Source: Acetofilamentum sp. (lineage in GTDB: Bacteria; Bacteroidota; Bacteroidia; Bacteroidales; JAADGE01). Taken from it: a stretch of DNA of 7,846 bases. Shown here one piece after another: positions 1 to 5,230 of this stretch; position 1 is the first letter of the stretch, and the number at the start of each line of letters is the position of its first letter. The notes below the pieces were generated by a model. That model made no database searches. It worked only from the letters and a program-made list of their open reading frames with translations, and was not told where the DNA came from. The stretch spans positions 1-7,846 of the forward strand of contig DYOJ01000103.1 of NCBI GenBank assembly GCA_020720705.1. The letters are read 5' to 3'. The position numbers and the translations under genes were made by a program.

Positions 1-1
1 T

Positions 2-54
2 AGATATGAGATATGAGATATGAGATATGAGATATGAGATATGAGATATGAGAT
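2..54. repeat. 7-bp tandem repeat array (unit ATGAGAT)
   Basis: Seven perfect copies of ATGAGAT lie at 6-54, preceded by a partial copy (AGAT) at 2-5. The array starts at the window edge, so its full length is unknown. The unit length is not a multiple of three and the array meets stop codons in frame, so it is not coding. Slippage could change the copy number. No gene start lies next to it inside the window, so a role in phase variation cannot be supported. Confidence 0.95.
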
Positions 55-240
55 AGGGGATATGAAATATTATTCTTAACATTATCAACATACAATAAAA
101 GTAACTTTTGTTTTTTAAAATTTCGTCACTTATACTCTAAACGGATGTAATATTTACTTAATGAATTGTGTTATTTGCAATAATAAGAAAATTAGCACAC
201 TAACATATTATCAAATTATCGCATTTTCAGTATAGTTCTG

Positions 241-362
241 CTTTACGAAGTTAAAGATTACAGCATAGTTTGTGCGTAAAAAAGTTTAGCGAGGACATTA
301 AACGCAAATAGAAATTGCGAAAAGCGTCCATGCTTTTCTTTTGCCGACTTTACTTCGTAAAG
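241..362. repeat. Imperfect inverted repeat pair framing a 122-bp structured segment
   Basis: The left arm CTTTACGAAGTTAAAG (241-256) is matched in reverse complement by CTTTACTTCGTAAAG (348-362), with a single extra T in the left arm. Each arm is also partly self-complementary (CTTTA...TAAAG on the left, CTTTAC...GTAAAG on the right). Between them lie GGAC (293-296) facing GTCC (326-329), CGCAA (303-307) facing TTGCG (315-319), and a 7-bp hairpin at 319-338. The segment could be a small non-autonomous repeat element, a structured 3' region of the minus-strand gene ending at 368, or chance in AT-rich DNA. No target-site duplication was seen. Confidence 0.45.
319..338. terminator. Candidate hairpin with GAAAAGC/GCTTTTC stem
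   Basis: GAAAAGC (319-325), a six-base loop (326-331) and GCTTTTC (332-338) form a perfect 7-bp stem. On the plus strand it is followed by a short T-rich stretch (TTTTG). On the minus strand, which carries the gene ending at 368, the downstream bases are GCAATTTC, a poor U-tract. It could assist termination of the minus-strand transcript together with the hairpin at 347-363. Confidence 0.3.
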
Positions 363-363
363 T
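347..363 (-). terminator. Hairpin 4 bp past the CHAT gene stop codon
   Basis: ACTTTAC, a three-base loop (TTC) and GTAAAGT form a perfect 7-bp stem directly downstream of the minus-strand stop codon at 370-368. No clear U-tract follows on the minus strand, so a classical intrinsic terminator is not established. The position right after the stop codon favours a 3'-end role, such as termination or mRNA protection. Confidence 0.35.
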
Positions 364-367
364 GGAA

Positions 368-3300
368 TTAGTCTAAAAGGATAAATCCTGCCCAGTAGTA
401 TGGGTTTTTAAATTTTTTAGTTAACCTTAATTCATTCTGCGCCTTACGGAATGCAGTTTCAATTTCATCGCCTGCGGAAAAATTTCGATACATCGAACTA
501 AAAAGATATTGAGACGCTACATCGGGAACATGCCACAACGAAACGATTAGTTTTTGCGCTCCGGCGAGTTTAAATGCACGAATAAGTCCGGAAATTTCGT
601 TTTCGGACTCACCGCCACCCAAGCCGGTTTGACAGGCTGACAGCACCGCCAATTTTGTGTTTTGCAGAGTTAAATTTGATATTTCGAGTGCGGTTAAAAT
701 ACCGTCTTCTGAGTTGCTTTGTCTAATATTTTGATGCTGAATTTCCGAAAAAAGTAAGCCGGAACGGTTCATCTTATTCTCAAATGCGACAGTGTCAAAC
801 TTTGTATTATTCAGAAATGCAGAAATTGCATGTTCCGAAAAGTAAAATCCGTGTGTGCTGATGTGCAGGAGGTCGTTTTTTGTGTCTGAACAGTTTTTTA
901 TGGAATATTCAGTTCCTTGTTCTGCAGTTAGAAGGGTTGTTTCGATATTGTTTTTTTTGAGTATTGTATTTATATCAGAGATTTCTTCTAGACTACCGGG
1001 AAGAAACCCTAATGAAAAATTTTTGAGCATCGCAATGTTTGCTGTATCTTTTGAGTATTGAATACCGCCGTATAATTGGGCTGTTTTAAGCTCGGAAGCG
1101 TAAAGTTTTCGCCGGTTTACGAGTTCGGCTGTGCTGCTCAGATTGTGTATTTCGTATTTATCGGCAAGTATTTCTTTGTCTGAGACGGGTATTGCAGAGA
1201 GGGAGATTTGGTTCAAAATACCAATTTTTGAGACGTATATTTTCCGCACATTTGTCAAAAATGTATCCATAGGTTGCCACATCATGCGATACAAATTGGC
1301 ACCTGTTTCGTAGTGAGCATATAAATTGTAGATGTATTCGTATTCCGAAAAATGGCTTTGTTTGACGATGGTTTTCTGCAAATCGGATTCACTGCACAAG
1401 GCTGCCAGATGCGGAAATTCAGCCTCTTTGGTTATGATTAAGGCGCAATACATTACGGTATCCGTCCAATTGTCCGTAATGGTTTCAAACCGAATGAATT
1501 CAACAGCAGCCTCATCGGGTTGCAAGTGGTGTTGAATCATTTTCCAATTTACAGTATCGTTGGCTGACCAAAGTCGGGTTTCATCCTTAAACGTTAGGTT
1601 TACTCTGCGAATAAGACGCGTCTCTGTCTCGTCGAGTTTTGCAAGCAAACTGTCCGTATTTGCGTTGCGTTCGGCAATCGGAATACTGTAAAGATAGTTT
1701 AGTTCATCTTTTAGTAAAACAAGTTTTGAGTACAGATTTACAATTAGCGTATCACTTGTCTGTTCGCTAAAACTTTTGTAAGACTTAATTTTGCGGAATG
1801 ATAAGTTTTTGAGAAGCAAATTCAAATCGTAAATCTGACCTGTCAAGGATTGAGATTGCGTTTTGAATTTGTAAACATAAGCCATTTGAGCTTCCGCGCG
1901 CCGTGCATAACGTTGAATGAACGGTGTCATCTCGGCTTCATTCAATAAATTAATATCGGAGGTGTAAAACTTACCTATACTTTCGTTTTGCTCAAAAAAG
2001 TATGTTTGGGCTTCTTCAAAATAATTCGAGATTGTTGCAATAATTAAAAGGTTTGAGCTATATTTTGCATATTCGGCACCTGTGCTGCCGAATACATTTT
2101 TACTGATTTCATAAGCCGTTTTTATGTATGTATAGGCCGTTTTAAAATCCTTTTTTTTAAAATAAATTCGCGCCAAATTTGTGAGCACGCCTGAATATGC
2201 AGCGTGTGTTTTTCCAACGGTTTTCTCAACAACATTTAGAGCGATGTTAAGATATTTCGCCGCTTTATCATAGTCTGCGGTAACTGTGTAGAGCGAACCT
2301 AAATTATTACAAACATTGACATATTCCATAGAACTGTCATTTTTAATTTTCACGATAATATCAAGTGCTTTAAGGTAATACGCTTCGGCTTCGGCGTAAT
2401 TTTGTTGGCTTTTATACAAACCGCCAATATTCACGAGTGCTGAAAAATACTCTTCCGTTTGTGTCGAATTATTATTTTCGTATATTTCAAGAGCATGAAG
2501 ATACATCTCTTCAGTTCGTTCTGTTAAACCGTAATCGTCATTAATGACAGCAAGCAGATTAAGATTTCGAGCAAAATCGTTCGTTTTTTCTAATCCGTTT
2601 TCTACCATGAGCTGTTTACATTCTTCACAAATCAGCATCGCAGCTTCCGGATTTCCGGCGAAATATTTGCCTGCTGCTAAGTTTATCAGCGCGGCAGATA
2701 TAGATGTGTAGTTTGGATTTTGTTCATTTTTCAGGATTTCTACGCAACGAGTCATTAAACTGTCAGACTTTTCTAATTCATTAGTATCCAGATACAATGC
2801 GCCTAAACTGCCAAGCGTTAGTGCGTGGGGGCGCGTAGATGAGTTTCTGGCGATACTATCTTGTCTAAGTGCTTCGATGAAGGCTACTTCGGCATGAGGA
2901 TAATCGCCTTGTTTTTCGTATAATTGAGCTTGCAGGTGGTAGAGTTCCGACATTTTGGCTCGGTTTATTTTTTTATGCGAACCTTCGTTCATGAAACAAA
3001 CCTGTAGTAAGCTGTCTGCTTTTTGAAAATTTACAGCACCTTGTTTTGTGTATAAAACTTTTGCTAAATCGGCTAAGGTTTGATAATAGTGTTTTGATTG
3101 TTTTGATGCGGCACTTTCCAATATCCGGATATGATGTTCTAAAATAATTTGTGATGAATCAAATGCCCCCTCCTCAAATTTGATTTTTGCAATAAGAAGT
3201 TGAAGTTCGGAGTATTCAGTTTTTATTTTTTTATATGATGCAAGTGCTTTGTATGCACATTTTTCCGATTTTGAGTATTGCCCGGTTTCAAAATAGTATT

Positions 3301-3400
3301 CGGCGCTGTCTTTCAAAACCGCTTTGCTTTGTGAAAAAATTGTGTTTGTTCCTGCTGCAAACAAGCACAAAAAAAATAGGGAAATTCTGTTCAGAAACAT
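368..3400 (-). CDS. Exported TPR-CHAT protein (caspase-like peptidase fold)
   Basis: The start was set at the ATG at 3400 (1010 aa). The reading frame opens 29 codons earlier only at a TTG, and the ATG is followed at once by a signal peptide (residues 1-24, hydrophobic ISLFFLCLFAAG, cleavage near FS/Q). Residues about 30-470 are helical TPR-type repeats; clear examples are near 153-178, 321-348 (NIGGLYKSQQNYAEAEAYYLKAL core), 364-391 and 405-433. About 490-610 is a helical linker. The C-terminal CHAT domain spans roughly 620-1009 and keeps the caspase-type dyad: His850 in HISTHGF and Cys923 in LSACQTGLGGG, followed by the conserved tail GLIRAFKLAGAQ, SLWHV and PYYWAGF. CHAT proteins are caspase-HetF-associated cysteine peptidases or peptidase-like proteins, and the TPRs usually bind partners. 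The signal peptide implies a periplasmic or secreted site, so this is not one of the cytosolic CRISPR-linked TPR-CHAT effectors. Substrate unknown. It lies about 200 bp downstream of the membrane HTH-like gene on the same strand and may share its transcript. Confidence 0.93.
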   Translation of the reverse strand: MFLNRISLFFLCLFAAGTNTIFSQSKAVLKDSAEYYFETGQYSKSEKCAYKALASYKKIKTEYSELQLLIAKIKFEEGAFDSSQIILEHHIRILESAASKQSKHYYQTLADLAKVLYTKQGAVNFQKADSLLQVCFMNEGSHKKINRAKMSELYHLQAQLYEKQGDYPHAEVAFIEALRQDSIARNSSTRPHALTLGSLGALYLDTNELEKSDSLMTRCVEILKNEQNPNYTSISAALINLAAGKYFAGNPEAAMLICEECKQLMVENGLEKTNDFARNLNLLAVINDDYGLTERTEEMYLHALEIYENNNSTQTEEYFSALVNIGGLYKSQQNYAEAEAYYLKALDIIVKIKNDSSMEYVNVCNNLGSLYTVTADYDKAAKYLNIALNVVEKTVGKTHAAYSGVLTNLARIYFKKKDFKTAYTYIKTAYEISKNVFGSTGAEYAKYSSNLLIIATISNYFEEAQTYFFEQNESIGKFYTSDINLLNEAEMTPFIQRYARRAEAQMAYVYKFKTQSQSLTGQIYDLNLLLKNLSFRKIKSYKSFSEQTSDTLIVNLYSKLVLLKDELNYLYSIPIAERNANTDSLLAKLDETETRLIRRVNLTFKDETRLWSANDTVNWKMIQHHLQPDEAAVEFIRFETITDNWTDTVMYCALIITKEAEFPHLAALCSESDLQKTIVKQSHFSEYEYIYNLYAHYETGANLYRMMWQPMDTFLTNVRKIYVSKIGILNQISLSAIPVSDKEILADKYEIHNLSSTAELVNRRKLYASELKTAQLYGGIQYSKDTANIAMLKNFSLGFLPGSLEEISDINTILKKNNIETTLLTAEQGTEYSIKNCSDTKNDLLHISTHGFYFSEHAISAFLNNTKFDTVAFENKMNRSGLLFSEIQHQNIRQSNSEDGILTALEISNLTLQNTKLAVLSACQTGLGGGESENEISGLIRAFKLAGAQKLIVSLWHVPDVASQYLFSSMYRNFSAGDEIETAFRKAQNELRLTKKFKNPYYWAGFILLD

Positions 3401-3498
3401 TGGGATAGAATTTGAGATGTGAACGAAATTTGGTGTAACTCCCCGATTTTTACTACGAAAGGTATAAATATTGAATTTTAATTCCAATTTAATTTCTA

Positions 3499-3526
3499 TT
3501 TAACAACCTGTATTTTAACAACTTGT
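3499..3526. repeat. Short direct repeat TTTAACAACYTGT, two copies
   Basis: TTTAACAACCTGT (3499-3511) recurs as TTTAACAACTTGT (3514-3526), 12 of 13 bases identical, with a 15-bp period. It lies about 100-125 bp upstream of the chosen CHAT gene start. It may be a paired protein-binding site or a local duplication; nothing in the sequence decides between these. Confidence 0.5.
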
Positions 3527-3531
3527 GCCGC

Positions 3532-3559
3532 TAAGACACAAAGACACAAAGGCGCAAAG
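3532..3559. repeat. 8-bp imperfect tandem repeat (AAAGACAC type)
   Basis: TAAGACAC, AAAGACAC, AAAGGCGC and a partial AAAG follow one another. My recollection is that similar CAAAGRCRCAAAG strings are common between genes of Bacteroidetes and Chlorobi; this was not checked. The end of the array overlaps CAAAGTTA (3555-3562), which on the minus strand reads TAACTTTG and fits the Bacteroidetes -7 pattern TAnnTTTG. The nearest TTG upstream is 24 bp away instead of 19-21, so a promoter here for the CHAT gene is weak. Confidence 0.6.
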
Positions 3560-3597
3560 TTAGAATTTAAACCGTTTTTAGTATAACAACGAACGTA

Positions 3598-4857
3598 TCA
3601 GATTGATTTCCATGCCAAGAAATAATTTTTATCCGAACGAATCAGGGTGTTATCAACACAAGCCAGCTCAATATGAAACCGATAAATACTGTTTGTACAT
3701 TCCTTTTCGTCTTCCGGAAATCGGGCTTCAACCAAAAAAAAGACTTCCGATTTTGGCTTAATTTCATAGACATTAGTGTAAAACGGATAGCTCGTTTTTT
3801 CGGGCGATAATTTTATACGGAAAACTTCCTCTTCCGAACTTCGCTCTCTGTATAAGTTATATGAAATGTGTTTAGAATCCGCCGAAATTACACTGTCTAT
3901 TTTGAGCAAAAAATCGGAAATTTTAACTAAATTCTCTGTATTATTGATGATTCTAAATCGAATTGTGATTGATTTATTGGCAATAGGCGTTCTGTTTGCC
4001 GACGACACAACCAATTCAATGTCATTACAATAAGGCGTTCCGTAAATCTTACTGTACATATCTTCGCCATTTACATCGGTAGTAAAAGTCCAAGGTATGT
4101 CCGATGTAATACACTCATCGTTCAAAATACGGTAAGTATTAAAAATCAACTCATTGGGTTTTAATTTCGAAATAACGGGGTCTTTACTTTTGGGCGTAAT
4201 TTCAGATTGTTTTGCATAGGCTGTCAAGTGTTCTGTGTTTTCAACCTTGTAACTGCTCTTCTGTATTTTTTCGACAAAATTCGTGGTGTCTGAAGCTGTT
4301 GAATTTTTGCTTTGTGCCGTGAATATCGGGAAAACAATAATGCCAAATACGACAGCGGTACTAACGATTGCTGCAGCACCTATGTATCTCAGACGGTGTC
4401 GTCTCGACTGTATTTTGGGTGTTTCGGAACTATAATTATGCTCTGTCGGAGGAGTGATGTGTTGGTGTGCCGCCTCAAATTCTATAAATTCCGCAAAACT
4501 CTTAATCGGAACATCGAACAAAACGGCATATTCGTTCAAACGCTCTGTTTCGGGATTTACAGTTTCTCCCTTGATAAATCGTTCGATACGTTTGCATTTA
4601 TTTTCATTTATTTTGTCGTTTAACTTCGCAATCAGCTCGTTTTTATCCCAAGTATGGTTTGTAACGAATGAATTTGGGTTCTTAAAAGCCAGAATTAACG
4701 GATTCTTGGTAGCCTCACAAAATTCCTCTTCGGATATTTCTTTAAGTCTGTCGACAATATAGCTTAAAATGTATTTCTGAGTAACGAAAGGGTATTTCTC
4801 TTTATCCCACGCAGTTATAATGTGTTGTCGAATAAAATTGCCGTATAATTTTTCCAT
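3598..4857 (-). CDS. Single-pass membrane protein with HTH-like N-terminus
   Basis: I do not recognise a named family. The 419-residue protein has three parts. Residues 1-130 are charged and helical, and the stretch about 88-125 (KRIERFIKGETVNPETERLNEY and what follows) resembles the second half of an XRE-type helix-turn-helix, where a recognition helix precedes a conserved K/N-P-x-x-x-x-L pattern. Residues 152-157 (RRHRLR) are strongly basic and immediately precede one membrane segment at about 158-180, which by the positive-inside rule puts the N-terminus in the cytoplasm. Residues about 181-419 are extracytoplasmic, rich in beta-like alternation and contain several cysteines (C249, C277, C387, C400). 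This is the architecture of a membrane-tethered regulator with a periplasmic sensor, but DNA binding is inferred only. The ATG at 4857 has no Shine-Dalgarno site, as usual in this phylum. A good promoter lies 78-108 bp upstream. The CHAT gene follows after 197 bp on the same strand. Confidence 0.85.
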   Translation of the reverse strand: MEKLYGNFIRQHIITAWDKEKYPFVTQKYILSYIVDRLKEISEEEFCEATKNPLILAFKNPNSFVTNHTWDKNELIAKLNDKINENKCKRIERFIKGETVNPETERLNEYAVLFDVPIKSFAEFIEFEAAHQHITPPTEHNYSSETPKIQSRRHRLRYIGAAAIVSTAVVFGIIVFPIFTAQSKNSTASDTTNFVEKIQKSSYKVENTEHLTAYAKQSEITPKSKDPVISKLKPNELIFNTYRILNDECITSDIPWTFTTDVNGEDMYSKIYGTPYCNDIELVVSSANRTPIANKSITIRFRIINNTENLVKISDFLLKIDSVISADSKHISYNLYRERSSEEEVFRIKLSPEKTSYPFYTNVYEIKPKSEVFFLVEARFPEDEKECTNSIYRFHIELACVDNTLIRSDKNYFLAWKSI

Positions 4858-4892
4858 AAGCTGTGATTTTTAAATAAATTCTTGTTGAATTC

Positions 4893-4916
4893 CTAAGAAT
4901 CCGATAGATTCCTTAG
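4893..4916. promoter_or_regulatory. Bulged inverted repeat in the divergent control region
   Basis: CTAAGAATC (4893-4901) pairs with GATTCCTTAG (4907-4916) with one unpaired C and a five-base loop. The same bases also read as a direct repeat, ATTCCTAAGA (4889-4898) and ATTCCTTAGA (4908-4917), with start points 19 bp apart. It lies just inside the predicted 5' leader of the minus-strand gene, between the proposed -7 element and the start codon. It could be an operator or an RNA hairpin. Confidence 0.45.
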
Positions 4917-4926
4917 ACATCAAACC

Positions 4927-4942
4927 TACATTTGCAAATGTA
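4927..4942. promoter_or_regulatory. Perfect 16-bp palindrome with opposed -7 elements
   Basis: TACATTTGCAAATGTA is a perfect palindrome. Each half is TACATTTG on its own strand, an exact match to the Bacteroidetes -7 element TAnnTTTG. It sits between the divergent starts at 4857 (minus) and 4977 (plus). On the minus strand a correctly spaced -33 element exists (listed separately). On the plus strand no TTTG lies 19-21 bp upstream, so the plus-strand promoter would be weak or activator-dependent. The palindrome may also be an operator. Confidence 0.6.
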
Positions 4943-4965
4943 TAAAATATATAAAAACATACAAA
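4935..4965 (-). promoter_or_regulatory. Minus-strand promoter TTTG-N19-TACATTTG
   Basis: On the minus strand TTTG (4965-4962) is followed after exactly 19 bases by TACATTTG (4942-4935), which matches the Bacteroidetes primary sigma factor consensus TTTG-N19-21-TAnnTTTG. Transcription would start a few bases on, near 4930, leaving a leader of roughly 70 bases before the ATG at 4857. The TTTG lies in a run of A on the plus strand, so part of the match could be chance. Confidence 0.6.
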
Positions 4966-4976
4966 AAAAATCAATC

Positions 4977-5162
4977 ATGTTTAAAATTATCTTAACACTG
5001 TTGGTCGCATTGAATGTTGGAAACTTGTATGCTCAGCGAGATGCGTTTTATTTACCTTCGGATGAATATCGTGAAGTAAATACGCTGTTTGAAAACAATT
5101 CGGACACCCGAAGTTTTATGAAAAACATGCGCTACACATACGGATACAATACGACTACCTGA
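4977..5162 (+). CDS. Small exported protein, possibly truncated
   Basis: The family is not recognised. The ATG at 4977 (61 aa) was chosen because the signal peptide begins there: MFKIILTLLVALNVGNLYA, with cleavage expected before Q20. Earlier in-frame starts (TTG 4932, ATG 4938) would add a lysine-rich stretch and would place the start on the proposed -7 element. The mature part is only about 42 residues, begins QRDAFYLPSDEYRE and ends YTYGYNTTT. Translation in another frame continues smoothly past the stop (IQYDYLIFFNEGNIKD, stop at 5192-5194), so the natural protein may be slightly longer with a frameshift near 5140-5155. The lipoprotein gene follows after 68 bp on the same strand and may be co-transcribed. 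Confidence 0.65.
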   Translation: MFKIILTLLVALNVGNLYAQRDAFYLPSDEYREVNTLFENNSDTRSFMKNMRYTYGYNTTT

Positions 5163-5230
5163 TATTTTTCAATGAGGGTAATATCAAAGATTGAATGCTT
5201 CATATCAAACAAATAAAAAAGATACAATTT

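Larger units (their letters stand above)
55..367. other. Non-coding left flank with hairpins, no gene seen
   Basis: No convincing open reading frame occurs on either strand. The first half (about 60-235) is AT-rich and unremarkable apart from the short palindrome TTATTTGCAATAA at about 172-184. The second half (241-363) is dense in short inverted repeats, which are listed separately. No tRNA or rRNA signature was recognised. Confidence 0.7.

Noticed and set aside
1..54. Left-edge repeat as a CRISPR array
   Set aside because: The units are 7 bp, contiguous and without spacers, so this is a simple tandem repeat.
241..363. Hairpin-rich left flank as a tRNA gene
   Set aside because: No cloverleaf, T-loop GTTCRA motif or acceptor stem pairing could be found on either strand.
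855..1535. Short plus-strand open frames opposite the CHAT domain
   Set aside because: They are antisense to highly conserved CHAT coding sequence and carry no protein features of their own.
368..3400. CHAT protein as a CRISPR-associated or anti-phage effector
   Set aside because: No CRISPR array, cas gene or gasdermin-like partner is present, and the protein begins with a signal peptide, which argues against a cytoplasmic defence role.
3401..3487. An N-terminal extension of the CHAT protein from a TTG codon at 3487
   Set aside because: It would add 29 polar residues before a signal peptide that starts exactly at the ATG at 3400.
4312..4762. Two overlapping plus-strand open frames of about 100 residues opposite the membrane protein gene
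   Set aside because: They lie within and antisense to the 419-residue gene, overlap each other in different frames and have no plausible start region.
4927..4934. Plus-strand promoter for the small exported protein based on TACATTTG
   Set aside because: The -7 match is exact but no TTTG lies 19-21 bp upstream (the nearest TTG ends about 39 bp away), so I list it only as part of the palindrome and not as a supported promoter.
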